DNA of 64,000 nucleotides from NCBI RefSeq assembly GCF_000337515.1, contig NZ_AOIQ01000009.1, forward strand, positions 118,412-182,411. Reading direction: 5' to 3'. The translations under genes and the position numbers were made by a program. The notes beneath the pieces were generated by a model. That model was not told the DNA's origin. It did no database searches and was given only the letters and a program-made list of their open reading frames with translations. This document shows, one piece after another, positions 16,968-25,701 of the stretch. This stretch comes from Halovivax asiaticus JCM 14624. GTDB lineage: Archaea; Halobacteriota; Halobacteria; Halobacteriales; Natrialbaceae. Each line of letters begins with the position of its first letter. The first letter of the stretch is position 1.

Positions 16968-18308
16968 TCAGTCGTCCTCGTCCACCGGCAGGTCGAGGGT
17001 ACCGTCGGGATCGATCACCGTTCGGTCGGGGATCGGATTCGGCGCCGGTGGGTGGCGGGCGACGAGTCGCTGAAATCGCGTGAGGTCCGCCGAGTCGTCC
17101 CGCTCGATCTCGTCGAACTCGACGACGATCCGGTCGCCCTCGGCGAAGATGCGAACCGCGGTTAGTCGAAGCGTCGGGTAGTAGATACCGGGAAGACGAG
17201 AAAACCACGTCTCCACATGCTGGAGGTTCTTCAGCCAGGTGCCGGTGTTGACGACGAGGCGATCACCCCACCGGGTGAGCGACGCGCGGTGGGTGTGCCC
17301 GTAGACGAAAACGGCAACGTCCGGGTGAGATTCGAAGACGTCTCGCGCGGCGTTCAGGAACGGTTCGTCCCCCTGGCCGACGCGAACGCCGGACAGCATG
17401 ACGCCGAATCGGCCAAGCGTGTGTTTGAGATCGCGTCTGAAAAACCACAACGGAACCGCGAGCAACAGCAAGATCGCGACGACCACGACGTTGATGGCGA
17501 TGATGAGTTCGAGGACGATGTCGGCGACGCCGAGGGCGTGAACGACGGGGTTGTCGGTGAACAGCCACCGCGGGACCAGACCGACGCTCTCTAAGACGGT
17601 CCCGAACAGGTACACCAGCGTGATGTTGAAAAACAGCAATAGCGGGACGACGATCGCCCGCAGGACCGGGCTCATCTCCCGGTAGAAGTAGTTCGAGAAA
17701 AGCCAGCGCGGGATCTCCTCCATCGGGGTGACCGACTGGATGTCTCTGAGCCAGTTGCCCCTGGCACGATCCGAGTAGCGGCCCGCGGCGTCGACGATCC
17801 GCTGGACGACGAAGTACCCAACCGGCAGCGCGTCCGGATTGCCCCAGTCCGGCATTCGGTTGTTCGAGTCGTGTTGTTGGCCGTGTTCGATCCAGATTCG
17901 GGCGTCACCCACCTCCCGGGTGATGGCGATCGCCGGCTCCAGCGAGATGTTGTACGTCGCGAGTCGATCGACGTGGGACTGGGAGCACGCGAGATCGTAA
18001 TCATGGTTGCCCGGAATGAGCGTGATATCGATCGCCTCGCCGGTCGCGCGAAACTGCTCGAAGACGCGCGGGTGGTCCTCGATCACTCGATCGAGTTTCG
18101 TGGGACCCGACGCGGTATCGGGCCGGTCAGACACGTCGTCGTACTCCCAGAGCCCGAACGCGTCGCCGTTGATGATCAGTTCGACGTCGCCACCGCGTCC
18201 TTCGAGGTCGGCGAGAAACGAGACGAGTTCCGCCTCGCAGTCGAGCGTAGTGAGTTGCTCCTCGCCGCCCATGTGAAGATCGCTGATAAAGACGTACTCG
18301 GTGGCCAT
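16968..18308 (-). CDS. Metallophosphoesterase with internal membrane segments
   Basis: A 446-residue calcineurin-like phosphoesterase. Metal-site motifs appear in order: FISDLHMGG (residues 7-15), INGDAFGLWE, PGNHDYDLA, IEHGQQHD and YGHTHRAS. Between the fourth and fifth motifs lies a region of about 150 residues containing at least two long hydrophobic stretches (AIVVPLLLFFNITLVYLFG and LELIIAINVVVVAILLLLAV). The catalytic domain is therefore interrupted by a membrane hairpin. The C-terminus is acidic. The ATG at 18308 is chosen because the motif-bearing strand begins four residues later. UDP-diacylglucosamine hydrolase-like (LpxH-like) architecture is suggested, but the substrate is unknown. 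Confidence 0.85.
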   Translation of the reverse strand: MATEYVFISDLHMGGEEQLTTLDCEAELVSFLADLEGRGGDVELIINGDAFGLWEYDDVSDRPDTASGPTKLDRVIEDHPRVFEQFRATGEAIDITLIPGNHDYDLACSQSHVDRLATYNISLEPAIAITREVGDARIWIEHGQQHDSNNRMPDWGNPDALPVGYFVVQRIVDAAGRYSDRARGNWLRDIQSVTPMEEIPRWLFSNYFYREMSPVLRAIVVPLLLFFNITLVYLFGTVLESVGLVPRWLFTDNPVVHALGVADIVLELIIAINVVVVAILLLLAVPLWFFRRDLKHTLGRFGVMLSGVRVGQGDEPFLNAARDVFESHPDVAVFVYGHTHRASLTRWGDRLVVNTGTWLKNLQHVETWFSRLPGIYYPTLRLTAVRIFAEGDRIVVEFDEIERDDSADLTRFQRLVARHPPAPNPIPDRTVIDPDGTLDLPVDEDD

Positions 18309-18441
18309 TCGGGTGTCGGGGGCCGGTCTACCACGGCTACCGGAATAGTGGTTTGCCCGACGCGGCCGACCCACCAACTCCCTCTCCGCGGTGATTCGGG
18401 ACTGACCAGCCGGAGACAGTGGCGGCTCGGTCCTCACCGCT

Positions 18442-19050
18442 TCAGTTCCCGGTAGCGCGCCCGTAGTACCGGACCCAGAGCAGTTGAAGCGGCGCGATGA
18501 GGAGAGGAACGACGTACGCGATCGAGAGGTTCACGGTTGCGACGGCGATCGAGAGCGCGAACGTCGCCGGCGAGATGAGCCCGCGAATCGTGATCAGGCG
18601 GGCGAGACGGGCGTCAATCCGGTCGGACGTGAACCCGGCGTGGGCGGCGTACGCCCAGACGGCGGTCAGCGTGCTGCCGACCAGCGAGAGGGTCACGGCG
18701 TACAAGATCCAGGCGAACGTCGTCCCGTACGTGCCCAGTACCTCCGTCGGGTACGGGAGAAACGAGATCGAGCACAAGAAGCAGAGGTTGAGCCACAGCA
18801 GGAGGCGATCGTGCTCGACGATATCGCGAAAGAGATTGTGGTGGATCGTCCAGTAAAGGCCGACGATGGCGAAGCTCAGTACGTAACTGACGGCCAGCGT
18901 CTCCTGGTCGGCCAGCGCTGCGGGCAGCGCCGAGGGAGCCACGTCCGGGACCTCGAACTGCAAGACGAGCAGCGTGAGCACGATAGCGAGTACCCCGTCG
19001 GTCAGCGCCTCGATGCGGTCGGTGCCGTCGCCACCGAGGAGAGCGACCAT
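18442..19050 (-). CDS. TMEM175/DUF1211-family membrane protein (potassium channel family)
   Basis: A 202-residue protein with six hydrophobic helices. Helix 1 carries the family signature RIEALTDGVLAIVLTLLVLQ, the counterpart of the RxxxFSD pore motif of TMEM175 channels, here with Thr-Asp instead of Ser-Asp. Bacterial and archaeal members are tetrameric potassium channels, which would fit an organism using high internal potassium. The ATG at 19050 is preferred because helix 1 starts within 15 residues; an upstream in-frame start at 19131 would add a basic non-conserved leader. It is divergent from the PUA-domain gene. Confidence 0.82.
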   Translation of the reverse strand: MVALLGGDGTDRIEALTDGVLAIVLTLLVLQFEVPDVAPSALPAALADQETLAVSYVLSFAIVGLYWTIHHNLFRDIVEHDRLLLWLNLCFLCSISFLPYPTEVLGTYGTTFAWILYAVTLSLVGSTLTAVWAYAAHAGFTSDRIDARLARLITIRGLISPATFALSIAVATVNLSIAYVVPLLIAPLQLLWVRYYGRATGN

Positions 19051-19163
19051 ACGCCTCTCTCGACCCCGAGCGACGAAAAGCTCGTCCGGGGACCCGCTCG
19101 GCGAGACCGCCCGGTTCGGGGCGAACCTCACCCGTTAAATGGGCGCGCACGGAAGGGGCGAGT

Positions 19164-19643
19164 ATGCAGGTGAAATCGCGCCACCACCTCCGAAGCGACG
19201 ACGTCTCGGCGGTCGAGACGGCCGTCGGTGACCGCCTCGGCGTCGATCTGGACGGGGACGCCTACGAACTGGTCGAGTTCGAAGATTCAGACTGGGAGGT
19301 CGTCCTCGTCGACGGCGAACCGCTGGTCGCATACTTCGACGAGGAACCGTTCCTGACCGTCCGCGGGGCCAACGCCACCGAGCCGTCCGATCGGCTCGTG
19401 ATCGTCGACGCCGGGGCCGTCTCGTTCGTCAGCGACGGCGCCGACGTGATGCGGCCCGGTATCGCCGACGTCCGCGGCGACGTCGCCGAGGGAGATCTCG
19501 TCCTGATCGCCGAGGAGTCCCACGAGAAGGTGCTTGCCGTCGGTCGCTCGCGCGTCGATAGTGACGATCTGCTCGGCGACTCCGGCAAGGTAATCGACTC
19601 GCTTCACTTCGTCGGCGACGACCTGTACACGTTCAGCGGGTGA
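19164..19643 (+). CDS. PUA-domain RNA-binding protein
   Basis: A 159-residue protein related to the archaeal/eukaryal MCT-1/Tma20 group. The N-terminal half (MQVKSRHHLRSDDVSAVETAV...) is the pre-PUA domain. The C-terminal half is the PUA fold, with RLVIVDAGAVSFVSDGADVMRPGIADV, then GDLVLIAEESHEKVLAVGRS. Eukaryal relatives act in translation initiation/ribosome recycling, and archaeal ones are presumed RNA- or ribosome-binding. GGAAGGGGC just upstream of ATG 19164 is a credible ribosome-binding site. Convergent with the DUF1028 gene. Confidence 0.9.
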   Translation: MQVKSRHHLRSDDVSAVETAVGDRLGVDLDGDAYELVEFEDSDWEVVLVDGEPLVAYFDEEPFLTVRGANATEPSDRLVIVDAGAVSFVSDGADVMRPGIADVRGDVAEGDLVLIAEESHEKVLAVGRSRVDSDDLLGDSGKVIDSLHFVGDDLYTFSG

Positions 19644-19688
19644 GCGGTCAGGGTGGGTATCGATCAGTCGCTTCGCTAAAGCAGGCGC

Positions 19689-20408
19689 TTACTCCGTCGA
19701 CGAAACGTCGTCCATCGAGTCCTCTTCGGAGGCGTCCTCGTAGCGTTCCAGCAGCGTTTCGTGGCCCTCGACGGCGAGTTCGTACGTTTCTCGCAGATCC
19801 GCGATCGGTTCGCGCGAGGCGTCCTCCCGGAGGTCGTTGTACGAGGGTTCGAACGCGTACTCCTGGGTATCCGCGACGAGCAGGGCCGCGCTTTGCACCT
19901 CGAGATCCGTCCGCTTGTCGCCACCCTCGGCCTGCCCGGCTTCGAGGGCGTCGATCAGGCGTTCGGCGAGCGGACGGTCCTCGTCGCGCTGGGCCTCGTA
20001 CGTCTCGGCGACCGACTCGATCACCGACGCGCCCGTGAGGAGGTTGCCGGCGACGGTGTAGCGGTCGCCTTCGCGGTGGCCGTACCAGGGTTTGCACTCG
20101 TCGCCGGAGAAAACGAACGTCGAATCGGCGTCCACACCGTGGAGTTGACGCTGAGGGGCACTGTCGTCCGCGGCGAGCAACGCCGGAAGCGCGTCGTCGA
20201 CGGCCAGTCCGTCGTCGACGTAGGCGATTCCGTCCCGCCCGAGGTCGACGTTCACCAGACTCTGGGTGGCGATAGCGCCGTGCTCGCTCACGAACGGGCA
20301 CAGTTGACCCACTGCGGGAAGCCGCGTCGTCACCGCCACGCCGAAGCGGTGCTGCTCGTTTCCCTCGTCGTCCTCGTAGTGCTCGCCAACGCAGATGCTG
20401 AACGTCAT
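19689..20408 (-). CDS. DUF1028 family protein (Ntn-hydrolase-like)
   Basis: A 239-residue DUF1028 protein. The start MTFSICVGEH, the FGVAVTTRLPAVGQLCPFVSEHGAIATQSLVN segment and the GNLLTGASVIESVAETYEA region are the conserved family blocks, which adopt an N-terminal-nucleophile-hydrolase-like fold. The C-terminal ~60 residues (LEVQSAALLVADTQ...) include the usual acidic tail with LRETYELAVEGHETLLERYE. Function is unproven, and links to amidohydrolase activity are only structural. The ATG at 20408 is chosen because the first beta-strand begins immediately. Confidence 0.83.
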   Translation of the reverse strand: MTFSICVGEHYEDDEGNEQHRFGVAVTTRLPAVGQLCPFVSEHGAIATQSLVNVDLGRDGIAYVDDGLAVDDALPALLAADDSAPQRQLHGVDADSTFVFSGDECKPWYGHREGDRYTVAGNLLTGASVIESVAETYEAQRDEDRPLAERLIDALEAGQAEGGDKRTDLEVQSAALLVADTQEYAFEPSYNDLREDASREPIADLRETYELAVEGHETLLERYEDASEEDSMDDVSSTE

Positions 20409-20688
20409 GAACGAGTACACTGACCAGGATGGGATAAATACGGGTTTCGAGGAGAATCGTGCATGAAACACGAACACGAGTCGGAACCGATTCGCCGCTC
20501 TCGCCGAATCGAGCCTGTCCACTTCTCGGCGCCTCAGCTGTCCCTCCCTCTCGGCGTCTCAGCCGTCCCGCCCGACGGACCAACCGTGTCTACTTCCCGG
20601 CAAATCGCCCAGGCCTGTCTGCTATCGGGTGGCTCGGCAGGCAGTCCGGACCACACATCGTTAAGGCCGTCCGCACGCACTATCTTGT

Positions 20689-21102
20689 ATGGGATACACA
20701 ATACAGACGACTGTGCGAGGATCGTTCGACGAGGTCGTCGACGAGACGATCGACGCGCTCGAAGACGAGGGGTTCGGCGTCCTCACCGACGTCGACGTCC
20801 AGGCGACGTTTGCGGCAAAACTCGACGAGGAGTTCCGACAGTACCGCATTCTCGGCGCCTGCAACCCCGGACTCGCACACGAAGCACTCGGCGAGGAGAT
20901 CGAACTCGGCGCACTGTTGCCGTGTAACGTCGTTGTCTACGAGACCGACGAGGGAGCGATCTCGGTGAACGCGGTCGACGCGATGGAACTCCTCGACCTG
21001 GCCGAGTCGTCCGAGCTGGACGTGATCGGAGAGGAGGTACACGAGCGATACGAGCGCGTCGTCGAGACGATCGACGATTCGGTCGGTGACGCGGACGCCT
21101 GA
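20689..21102 (+). CDS. DUF302 domain protein
   Basis: A 137-residue protein of the DUF302 family. It has an N-terminal strand GYTIQTTVRGSFDEVVDETIDALEDEGFGVLTDVD, a central FRQYRILGACNPGLAHEAL motif with the conserved CNP, and LLPCNVVVYE. DUF302 proteins are small alpha-beta proteins of unknown biochemical role, often next to thiol, sulfur or metal-handling genes. Here the neighbour is a copper module on the opposite strand, so a metal- or redox-linked role is possible but unproven. A TATA-like CGTTAAGG lies about 28 nt upstream of the ATG, indicating a near-leaderless transcript. Confidence 0.87.
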   Translation: MGYTIQTTVRGSFDEVVDETIDALEDEGFGVLTDVDVQATFAAKLDEEFRQYRILGACNPGLAHEALGEEIELGALLPCNVVVYETDEGAISVNAVDAMELLDLAESSELDVIGEEVHERYERVVETIDDSVGDADA

Positions 21103-21202
21103 GTCCCATCGACACAGCCAAGCGGGTCGACTGTCGCCCGGTAGCGGACCCGGACAAGTCCCGTCACCCGTCGGTAGACAAAGCGTGGGGTAGTGAACGG
21201 CC

Positions 21203-21400
21203 CTACTCGGACGCGTCGTAGCCCGCGTCGTCGACTGCAGTGACGAGTGCGGTCGGGTCGACATCTCCCTCGACGGTGGCCGACTCCGCCTCACGGTCCG
21301 CGGTCGCCGTCGTGACGCCGTCGACGTCTTCGAGCGCCGATTCGACCGTCTGTTCACAGTGTCCGCACGTCATTCCTTCGACAGTGATCGTTTCTGGCAT
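21203..21400 (-). CDS. copZ: Heavy-metal-associated (HMA) copper chaperone
   Basis: A 65-residue ferredoxin-like HMA domain. The metal-binding loop is GMTCGHCEQTVESAL (CxxC at Cys11 and Cys14), and the protein ends in DAGYDASE, where the Tyr is typical of CopZ. It would bind Cu(I) and hand it to the N-terminal domains of the copper ATPase encoded 286 nt upstream in the direction of transcription. The ATG at 21400 starts the first strand. Forty-five nt upstream is a motif shared with the copA upstream region, so it is probably co-regulated but from its own promoter. Confidence 0.92.
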   Translation of the reverse strand: MPETITVEGMTCGHCEQTVESALEDVDGVTTATADREAESATVEGDVDPTALVTAVDDAGYDASE

Positions 21401-21444
21401 ATCGGTCGTTCGATAGTAGGGGATGGACGACTTTCCCACTTGCT

Positions 21445-21460
21445 GTTTCGAATGCAAAGC
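21445..21460. promoter_or_regulatory. Operator-like motif upstream of copZ
   Basis: The 16-nt stretch GTTTCGAATGCAAAGC matches CTTTCGAATACAAAGC upstream of copA at 14 of 16 positions. It lies 45-60 nt before the copZ start. The conserved copy in two copper genes suggests a binding site for the Lrp-TRASH regulator; this is inference. Confidence 0.5.
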
Positions 21461-21685
21461 AATAGTACCAGCAAAATCCGCCCTCCCAAATTTTCTGTGC
21501 GGTGTGCCTTGCATGTGTGGAGTGGGCGTGCCGGTCGAGGTGCTGGAACCGACCGAGCGTCGTGACGGGAGTGAGTTAAAAGAGAGAGAGACGGACTTCG
21601 GACGGCGTCGTCACCGATCGACGAGGCTAGGATCCAGAACCGGCAGGTCCGCGGTGAGAATCGGTTCCGGACGGTGTTCGCCCCG

Positions 21686-24345
21686 TCAGCGGAACCACCC
21701 GAGGAGGCGATAGTCCTCGTCCGGCGTGTACCGGCGGAACAACAGGCTGTTCGACAGCACCGACACGCTCGAGAACGCCATCGCGGCCGCGGCCAGCACG
21801 GGCTGGAGCAGGCCCAGCGAGGCCAGCGGGATGAGCGTCGTGTTGTAGCCGAGCGCCCAGACGAGGTTTTGCTTGATCTTCTGGAGCGTCGCGTCGGAGA
21901 TGCGGATCGCCTTCACGACGTCGACCGGGTCGTCGCGCATCAGCGTGACGTCCGCGGCCTCGATGGCGACGTCGGTGCCGCTACCGATCGCCGTCCCGAC
22001 GTGGGCGACCGCCAGCGCGGGCGCGTCGTTGACGCCGTCACCGACCATCATCGCCTTGCGACCCTCCGCTTGAATCGCCTCGACCGCGTCGGATTTGTCC
22101 TCGGGCAGGACCTCTGCGCGGACGTTGTCGGGCTCGATCCCGACCTGTTCGGCGACCGCGCGAGCCGTCCGCTCGTTGTCGCCGGTGAGCATCATGACGT
22201 CGACGCCGCGATCGTGGAGGTCGGCGACGGCGGCTTTCGCGCGCTCCTTGACCGTGTCGGCGTCGGCGACGACGCCGACGAGCCGGTCGTCGGCCGCGAC
22301 CAGCATCGCCGTCTTGCCCTCGTTCTCCAGTCGCTCCATCGTCTCCGCGGCGGGTTCGGGATCGACTCCCGCGTCGCGGAGGAGCTTTCGGTTGCCGACG
22401 AGGACTTCGGTCGCTCTCGGTTCGCTCCGCTCTCCGCTCGCCCTGCCGGAGCCGCTACGCGGCTCCCAGCCCTCTACCGTCGCGCGGATGCCGTGACCCG
22501 GAACGTTCTCGAACGCGGTCGGGTCCGACACCTCGAGGCCGCGCGCTTTGGCGCCCTCGACGATCGCTTGCGCGAGCGGGTGTTCCGAGCCGTGCTCAGC
22601 CGTCGCGGCGAGTTCGAGCACGCGGTCCTCGTCGAGGCGCTTACGGCCTTCGACCTGTCCGCCGTCGGTCGCCGGCTCGCCCCCGTCAGCCGCGGGCGCA
22701 CCGTCCCCGTCGAATACGACGACGTCGGTTAGCTCCATCTCGCCTTCGGTGAGGGTTCCCGTCTTGTCGAAGACGACGGTGTCGACGTCCTTCGCGCGTT
22801 CTAAGACGTCACCGCCTTTGAACAGGACGCCGTTCTGGGCGCCGATCGTGGTCCCGACCATCGTCGCGGCAGGCGTCGCCAATCCGAGCGCACAGGGACA
22901 GGCGATGAGCACCGAGGAGGCGAAGACGACGATGGCGAACTCGAAGACCGAGATGGTGCCGCCAGCTGCGGAGGGGCCGCCGGCAACCTGCTCCCACAGC
23001 GGGAGCCAGTCGACGAATCCGGCCAGCGCCCCCGGGAAGAGGAACCAGACGGCCCCCCAGAAGAGGGCGTTCACGATCACGGCCGGAACGAAGTACGCCG
23101 AGATGCGATCGGCGAGGTTCTGGATCTCCGGCTGACGTGACTGGGCGTCCTTCACCGTGCGGACGATCTGCTGGAGGGCGGTGTCCTCGCCGACCTTCGT
23201 CGCCTCGACGGTCAGCACGCCGTTCTCGTTGATCGTCGAGCCGACGACGTCGTCGCCCTCGCGTTTCTCGACGGGGACCGACTCGCCGGTGACCATCGAT
23301 TCGTCGACAGCGGACTGGCCGTCGACGACGACACCGTCGGTCGGAATTTTCTCACCGGGGCGAACCTTCATCCGGTCGCCTTCGGTCACGTCCTCCAGCG
23401 GAATTTCCTCCTCGGTGCCGTCGTCACGGACGACCGTGGCCGTCTCGGCCTCCATCTCGAGGAGCTTTCGAAGCGCATCGCCCGCCTGTCCCTTCGAGCG
23501 GGCTTCGAGGTAGTTCCCCAGCGTGATGAACACGAGAATCAGCGCCGCCGTGTCGAAGTACGTCTCGCCGGCGACCAGTCCCAGCAAGACTGCGATGCTG
23601 TAGAGGTAGGCCGTCGACGAGCCGAGCGCGATCAGGACGTCCATGTTCGCCCGGCCATTCGTCACGATGGCCTTGTAGGAATTCTTGTAGAACGGCCAGC
23701 CGAGTGCCGCCTGAACCGGCGTCGCGAGGAGGAACTCGACCCAGCTGAGTTCGACGCCAAATATCGAGTGGGGGAATATCGTCCCCCCGAGCAAGATCAT
23801 GTCGGCCATGAAGAGCAACATCGGGAGGGAGAGGACGGCCCCGAACAGCGTCAGTCGAAGGTGTTTCCGGATCTCCTCGTTGCGTGCGGCGTCACGCCGA
23901 TCCTGGTCGGTCTCGTCGTCTCCGTCGTCGCGGATCGGCGTGTACCCGGCCTCCTCGACGGTGTCGTACAGGGTTGCGCGGTCGACCTCGGCCGGGTTGT
24001 ACGCGACCTGCGCTTCGTCCGTCGCGTAGTTCGCAGTCGCCTCGACGACACCCGGGACCAGTTCGAGCGCTTCTTCGTTGGTCGAGGCACAGTTCGCACA
24101 CGTCATGTCGGAGATGCCGATCGAAACCGTCTCGCGACGAGCGTGGTAGCCGGCCCCGTCGATCGCGTCGTAGATCTCGGTCAACGAGGTCTTCGCGGGG
24201 TCGTACGTGACGGATCCCTCGTCCGTCGCGAAGTTCACGTTGGCCCCGTGACGCCGTCCAGCGCTTCCACCGCGTCGGTGACCGACTGCGAGCAGTTGGC
24301 ACAGCTCATCCCCTGGATCTCGAGCCGTGCAGTTCGGGTACTCAT
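21686..24345 (-). pseudogene. copA: Copper-exporting P1B-type ATPase CopA with an N-terminal frameshift
   Basis: The gene encodes a P-type ATPase that exports Cu(I): a second HMA domain with MTCANC, then eight membrane helices, CPCALG in the ion path, DKTGT phosphorylation site, GSEHPLAQ and GDGVNDAP. The true start is ATG 24345 ([18 protein letters not shown]), which gives the first HMA domain. That frame ends at a TGA 36 codons later, while homology resumes in another frame at ...NFATDEGSV near 24238. Adding one G to the G run (24244-24247) joins both parts as [13 protein letters not shown]. Either a sequencing indel or a genuine mutation is possible. Translation could restart at GTG/ATG near 24238, giving an ATPase of about 850 residues that lacks the first HMA. 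An Arg/Ser/Gly-rich insert is present in the nucleotide-binding domain. Confidence 0.88.
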
Positions 24346-24414
24346 TGGCCTATCCTACGCGCCACTCACTTACCCCGTTTTCCGATTAGAAGGCAAAGGT
24401 TGGTGTGGGCTAGT

Positions 24415-24430
24415 CTTTCGAATACAAAGC
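24415..24430. promoter_or_regulatory. Operator-like motif upstream of copA
   Basis: CTTTCGAATACAAAGC, with CTTT...AAAG arms, lies 70-85 nt before the copA start and just after the regulator's stop codon. It is nearly identical to the copZ upstream motif. A looser form, ACTTTCGATTCAAAACC read on the minus strand, precedes the regulator gene at about 25062-25078, which would fit autoregulation. Confidence 0.5.
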
Positions 24431-24431
24431 C

Positions 24432-25022
24432 TCACGCGCCGGCTTCGAATCGGTCGTAGCGCTCGACGAACCGGCTCTGACACGAGGGACAGCAGAAATG
24501 ATAGACCTGGTCGTCGATCCGTTCGGACTCGCCCTCGCTGTCGACCGTGTTTCCACACTCCGCGCACGTGAGCGCGAAGGCGGTGCCGCCGAGCGACGGC
24601 TGCCAGGCGACGTCGTCGATCAACGTGACCGCGTACTCGACTGACGCGGCGTCACCGACCAGCTCGTCGAGCCACTGGCGGACGTTTTGCACCTGCGCGC
24701 GGGCGTAGAACCAGAGTTCGCCGTCGGCCGTCACGAACACGTGCTCGACCGCCTCGTCCGACTCGACACGCTCTCGTATCGTCGTGAGTTTGGGCGACTC
24801 CGTCGTGAGCTGGACGAACACCGGGACGCCAGCCTGTAACTGCGACCGATCGACGTCGACGGTGAACCCGTTGATGACGCCCGTCTCCTCGAGTCGGCTC
24901 ACCCGGTCGGAGACGGCCGGCCCCGAGAGGTCGACTTCGGCGGCGATCTCGCTGAAGGGGCGGCGCGCGTCTTCACCAAGCATCCGAAGGATATCGAGAT
25001 CGGTCTCGTCCAGCGTGTGCAT
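24432..25022 (-). CDS. Lrp/AsnC-type regulator with C-terminal TRASH metal-binding domain
   Basis: A 196-residue transcription factor. Residues 1-60 form an AsnC-type winged HTH (LDETDLDILRMLGEDARRPFSEIAAEV...). Residues ~65-140 form an alpha-beta domain like the Lrp ligand module. The C-terminal part has CAECGNT and HFCCPSCQSRFVERY, the cysteine pattern of the TRASH domain, which binds copper or related metals. Its place directly upstream of copA and copZ on the same strand indicates that it senses copper and controls them. The ATG at 25022 is chosen since LDETDLDIL follows at once. CopR-type regulators of other archaea have the same domain order. Confidence 0.9.
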   Translation of the reverse strand: MHTLDETDLDILRMLGEDARRPFSEIAAEVDLSGPAVSDRVSRLEETGVINGFTVDVDRSQLQAGVPVFVQLTTESPKLTTIRERVESDEAVEHVFVTADGELWFYARAQVQNVRQWLDELVGDAASVEYAVTLIDDVAWQPSLGGTAFALTCAECGNTVDSEGESERIDDQVYHFCCPSCQSRFVERYDRFEAGA

Positions 25023-25337
25023 GGGGCCCCTAGGTAGCCGAGACAAGTATATCTCCCGGATCGGTTTTGAATCGAAAGTGGAATAGGACTACTACCTTCG
25101 AACAGAATCCGCCTGGTGAACAACACGCCGTACCCGTACGTAGTGGCTATCCAGCGGTCGACTCCACCTGACTACAGCCCACGCCTCGATGCAGACACCG
25201 GCGCGACGAGCGATCGATGGTGAGCTGGGCCAGTTCGCTGGAACACACCGTCAGCGTCAGCGGCCAGCTCGTCGCCGTGGACGGGTGAAAGTACGTCTGA
25301 CGTAAGTATTATACTCGCGGCGGCGGACGTGTGTTCC
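25023..25337. other. Intergenic region between the copper regulator and sepF
   Basis: No gene is seen in these 315 nt. It should hold the divergent promoters: the copper-regulator promoter near 25040-25080, with the degenerate operator-like motif, and a TATA-like GTATTATAC at 25306-25314 about 25 nt before the sepF start. Short open frames here lack homology and ribosome-binding sites. Confidence 0.5.
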
Positions 25338-25694
25338 ATGGGCCTCATGAGCAAAATCCTCGGTGGCGGCGGCGGACGAACGACCGAGGACTACGTGGAA
25401 CTCAATATCGACGACGTCGCGGCCGACCCCGGCGAGGCGACGATGTCCGTTCGATTCGCCGAGATCGACGGCCAGTCGGCGACGATCGACATCAAAGACG
25501 CCGTCTACGACGGTGATCTCGTCGTCGCAGACATCACCAGGCTGCGAACGCAGGACAAAACCGTCGAACACGTCTTAGACGAGCTTCGGCAGGTCGTCCA
25601 GGAGGTCGGCGGCGACATCGTCCAGAAGGGCGACGATCAGATCATCGTCACCCCGACCGGCGTCTCGATCTCTCGCGAAAAGCTCGGCCAGTAG
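25338..25694 (+). CDS. sepF: Cell division protein SepF (archaeal)
   Basis: A 118-residue SepF/CdpA-type protein. The short N-terminus MGLMSKILGGGG is a membrane-tethering amphipathic helix. It is followed by the conserved alpha-beta domain [68 protein letters not shown]. In haloarchaea SepF anchors FtsZ2 to the membrane at the division site. The ATG at 25338 is chosen, since an earlier GTG at 25329 adds only three residues. Convergent with the halolysin gene (7 nt between stops). Confidence 0.93.
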   Translation: MGLMSKILGGGGGRTTEDYVELNIDDVAADPGEATMSVRFAEIDGQSATIDIKDAVYDGDLVVADITRLRTQDKTVEHVLDELRQVVQEVGGDIVQKGDDQIIVTPTGVSISREKLGQ

Positions 25695-25701
25695 TGGCCG
25701 A

